A stretch of DNA of 64,000 nucleotides from JBPEWY01 sp965224095 (GCA_965224095.1 OZ245039.1:930001-994000); one strand, 5' to 3'; shown: positions 17,238-26,435, numbered from the stretch's first letter. Program-made: numbers and translations. Notes: generated from the letters alone by a model not told the origin.

Positions 17238-17442
17238 CATCCGGAAATTGGAGAATCAAACCGATAAGCCCTTAGATCTTCCTGTAAAATCCTTCTGAAA
17301 CAGAGATGCGGCTACCGGTGCTTTTATTGCAATAAAAAATATGGTAGCTTTGTAAGTAGCTGTATAACAGATATATATATTATAACCGTTATCACATACT
17401 GTATAATTGTGCCGACAGGAAAACCAACCAAAACCAATTATT

Positions 17443-18402
17443 ATGAAAAAATCAGTGTTGTTTTTTTTAATAAACATAACCCTATTTATTCCACTTTGCT
17501 CATTATCAGCACAACAGAAAGATTCTAAGCTAAAAACAGCGTCCAATGTGATATACGGAATGCATAGCGGATTAGCCCTTCTTATGGATGTATACCAGCC
17601 TGAAAATTCAAATGGTTATGGAGTTATTGTAATTCCCGGTAGCGGATGGCATCAACTTTTAAGTTATGACGCCAAACCGTTAAATGACAGTCCGTGGTAT
17701 TTATCAAATATAATTGGTATCAAAGAATTATTGAAACACGGGTATACGTTGTTTATTATTAATCATCGTTCTGCTCCCGTTTTTAGATTTCCTGCTGCCG
17801 TTGAAGATGCTCAAAGGGCCGTTCAGTTTGTCCGGCATAATGCCGAACGCTTTAAAATAAATTCAGAACACATCGGTGCCATCGGTCATTCTTCCGGGGG
17901 GCATCTTGCTTCTATGCTCGGTGCTTTGGATGATATAAGTAACCCAAATAGTAAGAACGCGATAAGCCGGGAAAGTTCGAAGGTTCAGGCAGTTGTTTCG
18001 TTAGCAGCTCCAACCGATTTTGTAAAATTTTCCTCCGGGACCGAAGGCGATTTAGGAGCTGTAAGTTCGTTTGTGGGAACACATCTCCCGGCATGGAGGG
18101 GGCCTGACAATCCGGTTGAAATTGAATATACTCTGTACGCCAATGCTTCTCCGGTTAGCCATATAAGTACAGATGACCCTCCTTTTTTAATTGTTCATGG
18201 AGATCTGGACAAAGTAGTTCCATACAGTCAGGCTGAAGCACTTATAATGAAGTTAAAAGAACATGAAGTCTCTGCGCAACTCATTACGTTAGAAAACGGA
18301 AATCACGGGCTTGGTATTGGTGAGTCAGGAAAAAGAGAAAATGACATCTATTTTGGAGCTATGGTTAAGCTGTTCGACCAGTATCTGCAAGATAAAAAAT
18401 AG
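17443..18402 (+). CDS. Secreted alpha/beta hydrolase (carboxylesterase-like)
   Basis: Start placed at the ATG giving a good signal peptide (MKKSVLFFLINIT...LSAQQ); an upstream in-frame ATG adds 12 residues. 319 residues. Catalytic features: an oxyanion-type GSGWH, the nucleophile elbow GHSSGGH, the Asp in VHGDLDKVVP and the His in NGNHGLG. This order matches the BD-FAE/carboxylesterase group of polysaccharide or xenobiotic esterases. It is monocistronic, with a hairpin terminator after it. Probably periplasmic. The substrate is unknown. Confidence 0.87.
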   Translation: MKKSVLFFLINITLFIPLCSLSAQQKDSKLKTASNVIYGMHSGLALLMDVYQPENSNGYGVIVIPGSGWHQLLSYDAKPLNDSPWYLSNIIGIKELLKHGYTLFIINHRSAPVFRFPAAVEDAQRAVQFVRHNAERFKINSEHIGAIGHSSGGHLASMLGALDDISNPNSKNAISRESSKVQAVVSLAAPTDFVKFSSGTEGDLGAVSSFVGTHLPAWRGPDNPVEIEYTLYANASPVSHISTDDPPFLIVHGDLDKVVPYSQAEALIMKLKEHEVSAQLITLENGNHGLGIGESGKRENDIYFGAMVKLFDQYLQDKK

Positions 18403-18430
18403 CGATACGCACCCTCTGACACGGTTCACC

Positions 18431-18457
18431 AACCCGGCAAGGTTGTACCGCCGGGTT
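18431..18457 (+). terminator. Probable terminator after the hydrolase gene
   Basis: Perfect 8-bp GC-rich stem AACCCGGC / GCCGGGTT with an 11-nt loop, followed by a T-rich but interrupted tail. Confidence 0.6.
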
Positions 18458-18587
18458 GCTTCTACTTTTGAAAAGCAAACGCTAACCAAAAAACATCGGG
18501 TAAAAGTGGAAATTGACTACCTTTAACCGGCAACGGAGTTCAGGCACAAAGCCTCTAATGTAAACTACCACCATTAAAAACAACGGA

Positions 18588-19649
18588 ATGAAAGGAATTC
18601 TTAGATGGAATAAAATAATCCCCATACTCGCAATTATTGCCTATGTGGCAAATCTATTTCAACTGCATCTTGCAGGGCAAATTATCGTTATAGGATTATT
18701 AATCGGGTCTATTCTTTCGGCTGTACTGCATTCTGAAATAATTGCTCATAAAGTTGGAGAGCCTTTCGGTACTATTATATTAGCGGTTTCGGTAACAGTA
18801 ATAGAAGTGGGGCTTATAGTTTCTCTGATGCTCGCTGGCGGAGAGAAGGCAGTTTATCTGGCCCGAGATACCGTTTTTGCTGCCGTAATGATCCTTCTCA
18901 CCATGATTATAGGGCTTTGTATCCTGATAGGCAGTTTAAGGCATTTTGAACAAACTTTTGATGAAAAATCAGTGAATACGGCTTTGGTAAGCCTGGTTAC
19001 TATTCTCGTTTTATCGTTGGTATTACCCAATTTTATAGCACCGGTTAACGGGTTGAATTTTAGTAAGCCGCTGCTCATATTTATTGCCATTGTTTGCTTA
19101 ATTATATACGGAACTTTTATATATGTTCAAACAGTACGGCACCGAAATTATTTTTTGTCCAATCAAAAAGAACCTCATCAACACAATCAAAGTACCGGCT
19201 CGCTTTATGTAAATCTTGTATTTTTAATTATAAGCCTGGTAATCGTTGTCTTATTGGCAAAAACCATTTCCCCCACCATAGAGAAATTCATAATTGATGC
19301 CGGTTTACCTCAATCGCTTCTCGGAATTATCATTGCGGCTGTTATTTTATTACCTGAGGCTATTGCCGCCGTAAAGGCCACTCGAAAAAATGATATACAA
19401 ACGAGTTTAAACCTATCTTTAGGATCGGCATTAGCAGCTATTGGGTTAACCATACCTACGGTTGTATTTGTTAGCATTTTTTTTGACATCAATATTGTTT
19501 TAGGGCTTGACAGTATTGCAATGTTATTGCTGGGGTTATCCGTTTTTGCGGTAATGCTTTCGTTATCTAAAGGCAGAACCAATATTATTTACGGTGTTAT
19601 TCTAATAACATTGTTTGCGGCATTCCTTTTTTCTATTATATATTCATAA
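18588..19649 (+). CDS. chaA: Calcium/proton antiporter, ChaA type
   Basis: 353 residues, about 10-11 membrane helices in two homologous halves. The first half carries HSEIIAHKVGEPFGTIILA followed by VTVIEVGLIVSLML, the acidic alpha-repeat of the CaCA superfamily; the second half carries LLPEAIAAVKATRKNDIQTSLNLSLGSALAA. This closely fits ChaA-type antiporters that export Ca2+ (and Na+ or K+) in exchange for protons at alkaline pH. It sits alone on the plus strand, with no regulator adjacent. Confidence 0.9.
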   Translation: MKGILRWNKIIPILAIIAYVANLFQLHLAGQIIVIGLLIGSILSAVLHSEIIAHKVGEPFGTIILAVSVTVIEVGLIVSLMLAGGEKAVYLARDTVFAAVMILLTMIIGLCILIGSLRHFEQTFDEKSVNTALVSLVTILVLSLVLPNFIAPVNGLNFSKPLLIFIAIVCLIIYGTFIYVQTVRHRNYFLSNQKEPHQHNQSTGSLYVNLVFLIISLVIVVLLAKTISPTIEKFIIDAGLPQSLLGIIIAAVILLPEAIAAVKATRKNDIQTSLNLSLGSALAAIGLTIPTVVFVSIFFDINIVLGLDSIAMLLLGLSVFAVMLSLSKGRTNIIYGVILITLFAAFLFSIIYS

Positions 19650-19752
19650 ACAAAAAAATTGTGCTCCCGGGTCTTTTTTGCTCCGGAGTATAGTTTAATT
19701 TTTTACCTTTTAAATGAATTGACTTTTACAGTGAGCATAGTCTAAACATCTG

Positions 19753-19782
19753 TTTGAACTTCAATTTTAATTTATATCTTTA
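19753..19782 (+). promoter_or_regulatory. Candidate promoter for the DUF2071 gene
   Basis: TTTG at 19753-19756, an 18-bp spacer, then TATCTTTA at 19775-19782, near the Bacteroidota consensus. The leader would be about 65 nt. No Crp-type palindrome is present at the -41.5 position here. Confidence 0.5.
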
Positions 19783-19853
19783 ATCAAATGCATAATCTAC
19801 CGAAAAACCGTATCATATAACCATACTCCTTTTCGTCACTTTTTTTACTGGAA

Positions 19854-20576
19854 ATGACTATTAAAGAGATCTTAAGCACCACAAAACACCGGCCGTGGAA
19901 TATTCCGAACGAACGCTGGAAATTCTATCAGGAATGGAATAATGCCATTTTTCTCCACTGGCAGGTAGCATTACATGAATTGCGGAAATTTGTACCTGAA
20001 GCACTGGAAATTGATCTTTTTGACGGAAAACCCTGGGTATCTGTCGTAGCCTTTACCATGGAAGGAATCAGACCCAAGAATTTACCTCCCTTTCCCCCTA
20101 TTTCCAATTTTGATGAAATTAATATTCGGACTTATGTAAAATATAACGGCAAGGCGGGAGTTTATTTTTTGAGTATCGAAGGAGGAACAAAATTGTCCTG
20201 CAGAATTGCTAAAAGCATTTCCGAACTTCCGTATCGGTACTCGAAAATAAAACGAACCGGTGATACGTACAAATCTTCCAATCCGGAATTTGACGACCGG
20301 TTAAAAATTGGGTATTCCATTGGAAAACTAAAAAATAACAAAACGGAATTGGATGTGTGGCTAACCGAAAGATATGCCCTTTTTCAGGATACGAGCCGGT
20401 CTCTCAACAAATATGAAATTCATCATTTGGAATGGCCAATACATGAAATAAATCTGATAGAATTACATTGCAGTTATCCCCGGTTCCATACATTAATTAA
20501 CAACCGGCCCGACAACATGCATTATTCTCATGGAGTTAAAGTAATTGCATGGGGCAAAAAGACAAAAAAATTCTGA
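19854..20576 (+). CDS. DUF2071 (YqjF-type) protein
   Basis: 240 residues, soluble, no signal peptide. It shows the DUF2071 pattern: RWKFYQEWNNAIFLHWQVALHELRKFVPEALEIDLFDGKPWVSVVAFTM in the first 70 residues, NIRTYVKYNGKAGVYFLSIE in the middle and LTERYALFQ further on. The family adopts an acetoacetate-decarboxylase-like barrel, but its activity is unknown. It has its own candidate promoter at 19753-19782 and precedes a DUF2200 gene by about 100 bp. Confidence 0.88.
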   Translation: MTIKEILSTTKHRPWNIPNERWKFYQEWNNAIFLHWQVALHELRKFVPEALEIDLFDGKPWVSVVAFTMEGIRPKNLPPFPPISNFDEINIRTYVKYNGKAGVYFLSIEGGTKLSCRIAKSISELPYRYSKIKRTGDTYKSSNPEFDDRLKIGYSIGKLKNNKTELDVWLTERYALFQDTSRSLNKYEIHHLEWPIHEINLIELHCSYPRFHTLINNRPDNMHYSHGVKVIAWGKKTKKF

Positions 20577-20674
20577 CAGTATCTTTATGGGGACGTTATT
20601 AAAAATGTAAAACCAGATAAAATAAGATACCTTTAAAGATTAAAAAACCAATGAATAATTTTAAAAAATGAAAT

Positions 20675-21040
20675 ATGAGCGGAACCAGTCACCACGATGA
20701 GCGTATTGCGAAAATGACATTTGCTTCGATATATCCACACTATGTTACCAAGGTTGAGAAGAAGGGCAGAACAAAATCAGAATTACATCAGGTAATTGAA
20801 TGGTTAACCGGATTTAACGAAAATAAACTGGAAGAACTCATAAAACAAAAAGTAACTTTTGAATCTTTCTTTGAAAATGCAGCCCTCAATCCAAATGCAG
20901 AACTCATAACCGGTGTTGTTTGCGGATACAGGGTGGAAGAAATTGAAAATCGGCTCACACAAAAAGTAAGGTATTTAGACAAGCTGGTCGATGAATTAGC
21001 GAGAGGCCGTAAAATGGAAAAAATTTTAAGGAACGCTTAG
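20675..21040 (+). CDS. DUF2200 protein
   Basis: 121 residues, cytoplasmic. Begins HHDERIAKMTFASIYPHYVTKVEKKGRTKSE and continues with IEWLTGF, the signature of DUF2200, a small family of unknown function. The second half (YRVEEIENRLTQKVRYLDKLVDELARGR) fits the amphipathic helices of the family. A -7-like TACCTTTA lies at 20628-20635, so it may be expressed separately from DUF2071. No partner gene is obvious. Confidence 0.85.
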   Translation: MSGTSHHDERIAKMTFASIYPHYVTKVEKKGRTKSELHQVIEWLTGFNENKLEELIKQKVTFESFFENAALNPNAELITGVVCGYRVEEIENRLTQKVRYLDKLVDELARGRKMEKILRNA

Positions 21041-21270
21041 TTTAAGTGTTAAAACATTGAACATAATAAACGGAAACGCGCTTTCATTCCGGTGAATTAC
21101 AACGATAATTCCTCCCAATTCATAAAGGAATAAAAGTGGAGCCGGCTTTGATTAAAAATATGATTGTGTCAGAGAGTTGTAAGTTAGTTTGCTTTGATGT
21201 ATTATCTGATCTTTACCATCGTTAGCATAAAAACATCATCCTGTGAAATCCGCATAGCAATAAGACATTA

Positions 21271-21852
21271 ATGGATAAAGAAGAAATCGTAAACATTATA
21301 AGTGAGAAATATTCTCCCTTAACTTCAGCCTGTAAATCGGAATTCTCCGGTATTTCCAAAATATTGATTTTAAAAAAAGGAGATATCCTGGTAAAGGAAG
21401 GGCAGCATTCCGACAAAGCATTCTTTATTGTAAACGGCAGTGCCAGAGCCTACTATTTAAAAGACGGAAAAGATATTACGGATTGGTTTGCTTTTGAAAA
21501 TGATTTTATATGCGCCATAAATAGCTTCTTTCAAAATATTCCCAGCCCCCATTTTATAGAGGTGCTGGAGGAAACTCTGTTATTAGAGATATCCAGGGAA
21601 AAAACGATGAAATTATCGGATAAATATCACGATTTTGAAAGGTTAAGTAAAACCGTTGCAACTAAAACAATGTTAAAACTTCAGGCACGCATTGTATCTA
21701 TGCAATTTCAATCTGCGGAGCAAAAATATCAGAACATCCTGGCAGCATACCCAAATATTATTCAGAGAGTCCCTTTAACACATATAGCGTCTTATATTGG
21801 TATTACTCTTGAAACCCTTAGCAGAATACGGAAATTAAACTGTCGAATTTGA
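21271..21852 (+). CDS. Crp/Fnr family transcriptional regulator (second)
   Basis: 193 residues. A cNMP-binding-type beta roll covers about residues 20-125 (KKGDILVKEGQHSDKAFFIVNGSARAYY). The C-terminal HTH is short (PLTHIASYIGITLETLSRIRK) and the protein ends seven residues later, as in many Bacteroidota Crp-like proteins. No cysteine cluster is present. The TGA stop is the left half-site of an Fnr-like palindrome that sits at class II distance from the promoter of the following gene cluster, so it probably controls genes 21907-25475. Confidence 0.88.
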   Translation: MDKEEIVNIISEKYSPLTSACKSEFSGISKILILKKGDILVKEGQHSDKAFFIVNGSARAYYLKDGKDITDWFAFENDFICAINSFFQNIPSPHFIEVLEETLLLEISREKTMKLSDKYHDFERLSKTVATKTMLKLQARIVSMQFQSAEQKYQNILAAYPNIIQRVPLTHIASYIGITLETLSRIRKLNCRI

Positions 21853-21892
21853 TTTATGTCAAATGATACCCTCTGATTTGAATATATCTTTG
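21847..21892 (+). promoter_or_regulatory. Fnr-like operator with class II promoter (site 2)
   Basis: ATTTGA-N6-TCAAAT at 21847-21864 (core TTGATTTATGTCAA, one mismatch from the Fnr consensus). The centre is 21855.5, exactly 29.5 bp before a consensus -7 element TATCTTTG (21885-21892). The stop codon of the regulator supplies the left TGA. The GTG start of the next gene is only 15 bp past the -7 element, so the leader would be very short. Confidence 0.7.
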
Positions 21893-21906
21893 TAAAAAAA
21901 TCAGAA

Positions 21907-22515
21907 GTGACGCGTATTCATCACATAGCGGGTTTGGTTATTACAGCTTTTGTTTTAATACATTTATTCAATCATCTCTGTAGTCTGACAGGCGTTGATA
22001 ACCACATCAAAGTTATGCAGGCACTTCGCCCGTTTTACAGGAATCTGGTAGCAGAAGCCATCCTGTTATTTGCCGTTTTAGTACAAATTACTTCAGGAGC
22101 AAAACTGTTGGTAAAAAAGAGAAAAAATGCCACCTCTTTCTTTGACAAATTACAGGTATGGAGTGGATTCTATCTGCTTTTTTTCTTTGTATTCCATATA
22201 GGGGCCGTTTTAATGGGCAGATGGATCTTAAATCTGGACACTAATATTTACTTTGGCGCAGCCGGGTTAAATACATTTCCTTACGTCCTGTTTTTTCTCC
22301 CGTATTACGGTTTGGCCATACTCTCTTTTTTTGGACATATTGCAGCGATTCATTCCTTAAAAATGAAAAATGATTTACTGGGAATAAATCCGATTAAACA
22401 AGCATATTTGATTTTTATCTTAGGAATAATACTCTCTTTGTTAATTCTTTACGGGTTAACCAATGGGTTTAACGGAATAGAAATTCCTCGGGAATACAAT
22501 ACGATATACAGCTAA
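21907..22515 (+). CDS. Four- to five-helix membrane protein, cytochrome b-like
   Basis: 202 residues with about five membrane helices. Starts at GTG, the only start that keeps helix 1. Helix 1 carries HHIAGLVITAFVLIHLFNH and later helices carry further His residues (FHIGAVLMG, FFGHIAAIHS). Paired histidines in adjacent helices resemble the succinate dehydrogenase/fumarate reductase cytochrome b fold, so haem binding is plausible but not shown. It is the first gene of a cluster with a flavin-type oxidase, a DJ-1-like lipoprotein and an FAD monooxygenase, suggesting a redox role under control of the upstream regulator. Confidence 0.7.
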   Translation: MTRIHHIAGLVITAFVLIHLFNHLCSLTGVDNHIKVMQALRPFYRNLVAEAILLFAVLVQITSGAKLLVKKRKNATSFFDKLQVWSGFYLLFFFVFHIGAVLMGRWILNLDTNIYFGAAGLNTFPYVLFFLPYYGLAILSFFGHIAAIHSLKMKNDLLGINPIKQAYLIFILGIILSLLILYGLTNGFNGIEIPREYNTIYS

Positions 22516-22524
22516 CTTTTTGCG

Positions 22525-23010
22525 ATGGATTTAATTATAAACTGGGATAGTATCAGGAAGCACTTTAATAAAAGTTTTCGTTCAAATTTTTACGTTTCCG
22601 TAGCTTCTGTAGATAGTAATAATAACCCGACAATTACGCCAATTGGTTCTATGTTTCTCAACGACAACCAAACAGGTTTTTATTTTGAGAAGTTCATATC
22701 AAAACTTCCCGAAAATGCTAAAACAAATACAAAAATTTGTGTCCTGGGCGTTAACAGCGATCGTTTTTTCTGGATAAAGTCGTTGTTTAGCGGTCGTTTT
22801 TCCAAACACCCTGCTATTAAACTTTATGGCGAGCTTGGAAATAAACGCAAGGCAACATCAAAAGAAATATCGAGATTAAACAGAAGAATGAAAGCAACCA
22901 ACGGTTTAAAAGGAAATTCTTATTTGTGGAAAAATATGGAATATATCAGAGAAATCAGATTTACAAAAGCGGAGAAAATAAATTTAGGAAAAATGACTAA
23001 TCATCTGTAA
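22525..23010 (+). CDS. Pyridoxamine 5'-phosphate oxidase-like FMN-binding protein
   Basis: 161 residues, soluble. The N-terminal half (FYVSVASVDSNNNPTITPIGSMFLNDNQTGFYFEKFISKLPENAKTNTKICVLG) matches the split-barrel FMN-binding fold of PPOX-like flavoproteins: a short strand, an SVD/NPTITPIG hairpin and a K-rich strand. Such proteins reduce small substrates with FMN or F420. Starts 9 bp after the membrane protein, so they are co-transcribed. The precise reaction is unknown. Confidence 0.75.
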   Translation: MDLIINWDSIRKHFNKSFRSNFYVSVASVDSNNNPTITPIGSMFLNDNQTGFYFEKFISKLPENAKTNTKICVLGVNSDRFFWIKSLFSGRFSKHPAIKLYGELGNKRKATSKEISRLNRRMKATNGLKGNSYLWKNMEYIREIRFTKAEKINLGKMTNHL

Positions 23011-23139
23011 ACAATATAATTCTCCAAAGTGTACGCTCTGGTTATAACGATAGTCTTATTATTATTTTTTTATAAAAAAGAATAGGTCGTTTAAGCAGGA
23101 ATCGGAATTGCCTGGAGAATATCACAAATAATTAAAAAA

Positions 23140-23535
23140 ATGAATACCTATTTATTTATTGCAGGTACCATGTGTTTTCTCCTGGGAATAACACACTCAG
23201 TACTCGGAGAATATTTGATCTTTAACAGCAAGAGGATCAAAGGGAAACTGGTTCCGTCAAAGAAGAGCGAAGAACTAAAAGAAAGGCATTTGCGAATACT
23301 GTGGGCAACCTGGCATTTGGCGTCTGTTTTCGGTTGGTGTATAGGAGCCATATTAATAAGAATTTCAATACTGGAAAATCCTCGGGATACAGAACTGATC
23401 AATTTCATATTACAACTCATCATGTATACCATGGCCCTGACATCGCTTTTAGTTTTAATCGGGACGAAAGGAAAACATCCCGGCTGGATAGTTCTTCTCT
23501 TAATAGGAATAATATTATTATTTGAAAGCCTTTAA
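23140..23535 (+). CDS. Small four-helix membrane protein
   Basis: 131 residues, four predicted membrane helices separated by short loops. Helix 1 contains HSVLGEYLIF and the first loop holds a charged ELKERHLRILWATWHL stretch with conserved-looking His and Trp residues. Similar small proteins occur in Flavobacteriaceae without an assigned function. The gap to the previous gene is 129 bp, so an own promoter is possible, but orientation and the 34-bp gap to the next gene suggest cluster membership. Confidence 0.7.
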   Translation: MNTYLFIAGTMCFLLGITHSVLGEYLIFNSKRIKGKLVPSKKSEELKERHLRILWATWHLASVFGWCIGAILIRISILENPRDTELINFILQLIMYTMALTSLLVLIGTKGKHPGWIVLLLIGIILLFESL

Positions 23536-23569
23536 AAATCATCCATATAACTTTCTTTAATTTCTTAAA

Positions 23570-24298
23570 ATGAAAAAAAATATTCTATTGAGTTTACTAA
23601 TACTTTTAAGCATGAATTGTTGCTCTAAACAAAAAAAGAGTTCTTCTGTAAATTCCGGAAACACAAATTCCATACACGAGAAAACAACAGATAAGATTAT
23701 AAATAACAATCTGCCTACCATTGGGATTTTAATTTTTGAAGGGGTTATCATTAATGAGGTCGTAGCTCCCTTAGACGTTTTTTCCAATCCCGATGTGGAG
23801 GGAAAACCTCTTTTCAATGTAATAACTATAGCAACTGAATATAAAACTTATACAAGTGCTCACGGATTAAAAATAAAACCGGATTTTATTATTGATAATG
23901 TGCCTGATTTAAAAGTTTTAGTGGTACCGAGCTCTTATAATCCTGCCAGCCAAACATCCAACCGGAGTTTGATTGAATTCATAAAAGAGCAGCATAAAAC
24001 AACCCGGTACATTGCGAGTCATTGTGCAGGTGCATTTTTAATCGGTGAATCGGGCATTGCAGACCATAAAGAAATTGTAACCTATGTATCGGGTGGAGAA
24101 TCCTTAAGGTCTGAATATCCAAATTTAAAAGTGGCCGATGACCGTAAGGTTTCCGTTGTACAGGACGGAAAGTTTATTTCCTCCAACGGCAGTTTGGTAA
24201 GCTATATCGCTTCATTTGATTTACTGGAAAAATTAACCGATAAAGAACATAGAAAATTTGTTGAAACTTCCCTATTATTCGATAGATTAAAATTATAA
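23570..24298 (+). CDS. DJ-1/PfpI family lipoprotein
   Basis: 242 residues. A lipobox-like NCCSKQ at residues 16-21 follows a short hydrophobic segment, so it is probably lipid-anchored. The DJ-1/PfpI (class I glutamine amidotransferase-like) domain begins IGILIFEGVIINEVVAPLDVFS and has the nucleophile elbow IASHCAGAFLIGESG with Cys. This N-terminal domain type is shared with GlxA/AraC regulators and isonitrile hydratase-like enzymes; here no HTH is attached. Its export to the periplasm is unusual for this fold. Located 4 bp before the FAD monooxygenase gene. Confidence 0.85.
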   Translation: MKKNILLSLLILLSMNCCSKQKKSSSVNSGNTNSIHEKTTDKIINNNLPTIGILIFEGVIINEVVAPLDVFSNPDVEGKPLFNVITIATEYKTYTSAHGLKIKPDFIIDNVPDLKVLVVPSSYNPASQTSNRSLIEFIKEQHKTTRYIASHCAGAFLIGESGIADHKEIVTYVSGGESLRSEYPNLKVADDRKVSVVQDGKFISSNGSLVSYIASFDLLEKLTDKEHRKFVETSLLFDRLKL

Positions 24299-24302
24299 AT
24301 CA

Positions 24303-25475
24303 ATGGCGGATAACATATCAATCATCGGAGGAGGCATCGGAGGGTTAGTAACCGCTTTATGCCTTGATAAGCTGCATATTCCATATAAGCTGTATGAAAG
24401 AGCGGCATCTTTAAAAGCTGTGGGGGCCGGCATATGGTTATCGCCAAATGCGTTACAGGTTTTAGAATGGATTAATCCCGGATTACTCGAAGAAATTCAG
24501 GATTCCGGAAATAGTTTTAATCGGATTTTGGTGGCAGACCATTTACTTAAGCCCATATCGGATTCTGATCAAAGTTTTGTTCAGGAAAAATTTGGCTATA
24601 CAACAATGGCAATCCACAGAGGTAGATTACAGCAAATTTTGTACGCTTATGCAAACCGGGAAAATATTGAATTGAATAAAACTTTTCAATCATATTATCA
24701 AGATGAAAATAAATTGATAAGAATTCATTTTACCGATAACACTTCCGCTTTAACAAAGTCTGTCATTGGTGCCGACGGGATTAACTCAAGCGTCAGAAAA
24801 CAATTATTCCCCAATAGTAAAATACGGTATACGGGGCAAACCTGTTGGAGGGGAGTTTCCAATAATACTATAGATTCCAAGCTGGCTACAGTAGGTTTCA
24901 CCCTATGGGGTAAAAAATTACAATTCGGAGTCTCCAAAATATCGGACGGAAAAATATACTGGTATGCCGTAAAACTGAGCGATCCTAATTTGCAGGATGA
25001 TAAAGAAAATCTCAAACAGCTTTTAACCGAAATGTTTTCAGCATTTCACCCGCTGGTGAATTCACTTATTCGGAATACACCTGTTGATAAAATAATAAGG
25101 GGAGACCTTTCAGATTTAGAACCGCTTACCAAATGGAATAAAGGAAATATTTGCCTTATCGGAGATGCCGCCCACAGCATGACACCGGACCTGGGACAAG
25201 GGGGTGCCCAGGCCATTGAAGATGCTTTCTATATATCTAACCTTATCTATACCTCCGTAGATATGGAAAAAGCGTTTGATGCGTTTTGTAACTATCGAAA
25301 GCCAAAGGTTGATGCATTGGTAAAACAATCAAGGCTTACATCAAAAATTGCCATCACCAATAGATTTCTGGAAATACTCAGGAATTTTGTTTTGAAACAT
25401 ACTCCTCAAAAATATGTACAGAAGCAAATGGTAGCATTATATGAACTGGATAAAACGATTACCCGTCCTCAATAA
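24303..25475 (+). CDS. FAD-dependent monooxygenase (UbiH/PHBH type)
   Basis: 390 residues. FAD motif IIGGGIGGLVTALCL at the N-terminus, the central GADGINSSVRKQLF (the family DG motif), and the second FAD motif GDAAHSMTPDLGQGGAQAIEDA near residue 290. This is the class A flavoprotein aromatic hydroxylase architecture (3-hydroxybenzoate or zeaxanthin-epoxidase-like). It lacks a signal peptide, unlike the DJ-1-like neighbour 4 bp upstream. It ends the plus-strand cluster that starts at 21907. The substrate is unknown. Confidence 0.9.
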   Translation: MADNISIIGGGIGGLVTALCLDKLHIPYKLYERAASLKAVGAGIWLSPNALQVLEWINPGLLEEIQDSGNSFNRILVADHLLKPISDSDQSFVQEKFGYTTMAIHRGRLQQILYAYANRENIELNKTFQSYYQDENKLIRIHFTDNTSALTKSVIGADGINSSVRKQLFPNSKIRYTGQTCWRGVSNNTIDSKLATVGFTLWGKKLQFGVSKISDGKIYWYAVKLSDPNLQDDKENLKQLLTEMFSAFHPLVNSLIRNTPVDKIIRGDLSDLEPLTKWNKGNICLIGDAAHSMTPDLGQGGAQAIEDAFYISNLIYTSVDMEKAFDAFCNYRKPKVDALVKQSRLTSKIAITNRFLEILRNFVLKHTPQKYVQKQMVALYELDKTITRPQ

Positions 25476-25538
25476 TAAATATTTAAACATTATTCTACCT
25501 TGTTTTTTAATCTCTCATCTTTGATTTTATGTAGTTTT

Positions 25539-26435
25539 TTATTTTTCAATTCTGCCATAGTTTTTCAGTACCTTCAAAACCCATAAAGTTTGTATACCAG
25601 CCCACTCTAATTTTGTTCCCTCACTGATACCATACCAAGTATCCCATCGCCCATCTTCTTTTTGCCTGTTAATTAATTCTTTTATATCAGATTCGATAGT
25701 CTCTTCGGTGAATAACGAATATAGAATGCTTTCAGACGATGTTGCATAATTTAAACTATGCGGCTTTCCGTAAAGTCCCCAACCTTCATCAGATTTATCT
25801 TCGCAAATTATTCCGTTATTTGATATCCAGTTTTTTAAGTCATTGATTGTTTTTTTTGCTTTATCCTGACTTTTAGTATACTTTAAAAAAGTTAACCATC
25901 TTGGTACACATAAACAGCAAAAAACATGTTTATCCTTTATTCTCTCAAATTCACCCCAAACAAACTGTTCCGCTTTTTTCATCCAGGGAATATCAATCTC
26001 ATATTTTTCCAAAATTCCAAGTAGTGGTGCAGTAGTGCTTAAAGCACCCCATTCTTTAACTGTTTTAAAATGTTCTTCACAGGGATAGGTGCTTTTAGGT
26101 TTAAACATCCACGGAATTCCACCATTTTCTGTTGTTATGCTTTCAAAATATGGCATAAAATCTTTTAGAATTATTTTTTGGGTCAGATAACCAACTTCAT
26201 CGAGCGTTTCAAGTGCCATAATGCTAAAGAGAGGCTGGCTTTCCGGTGAGGCTGTATCTGGTTCCATTCCATGTCCAAATCCACCGTCGGAATTTCGGTA
26301 AGCATATACTGCGTGAAAAACACCATGTATATCTCCGTTTGCAAAATGAAAATCAAATAAACGTCTTTCAATCATTCTTGCATTTGTCAATATAAAATCT
26401 CTTGCTTTTAGAAAGTCGTTTTTCGGTAAAATCAT
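25539..26435 (-). CDS. Alpha/alpha-toroid (terpene cyclase/prenyltransferase-like) protein
   Basis: 298 residues, no signal peptide. Repeated short motifs such as YRNSDGGFGHG, TENGGIPW, NRQKEDGRWDTWYG and SDEGWGLYG are the QW/GG-type repeats of the alpha/alpha toroid fold shared by squalene cyclases and prenyltransferases. The catalytic DxDD of cyclases is not evident, so an enzymatic cyclase role is doubtful. Convergent with the FAD monooxygenase. Families like this are often annotated only as hypothetical proteins of the fold. Confidence 0.7.
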   Translation of the reverse strand: MILPKNDFLKARDFILTNARMIERRLFDFHFANGDIHGVFHAVYAYRNSDGGFGHGMEPDTASPESQPLFSIMALETLDEVGYLTQKIILKDFMPYFESITTENGGIPWMFKPKSTYPCEEHFKTVKEWGALSTTAPLLGILEKYEIDIPWMKKAEQFVWGEFERIKDKHVFCCLCVPRWLTFLKYTKSQDKAKKTINDLKNWISNNGIICEDKSDEGWGLYGKPHSLNYATSSESILYSLFTEETIESDIKELINRQKEDGRWDTWYGISEGTKLEWAGIQTLWVLKVLKNYGRIEK

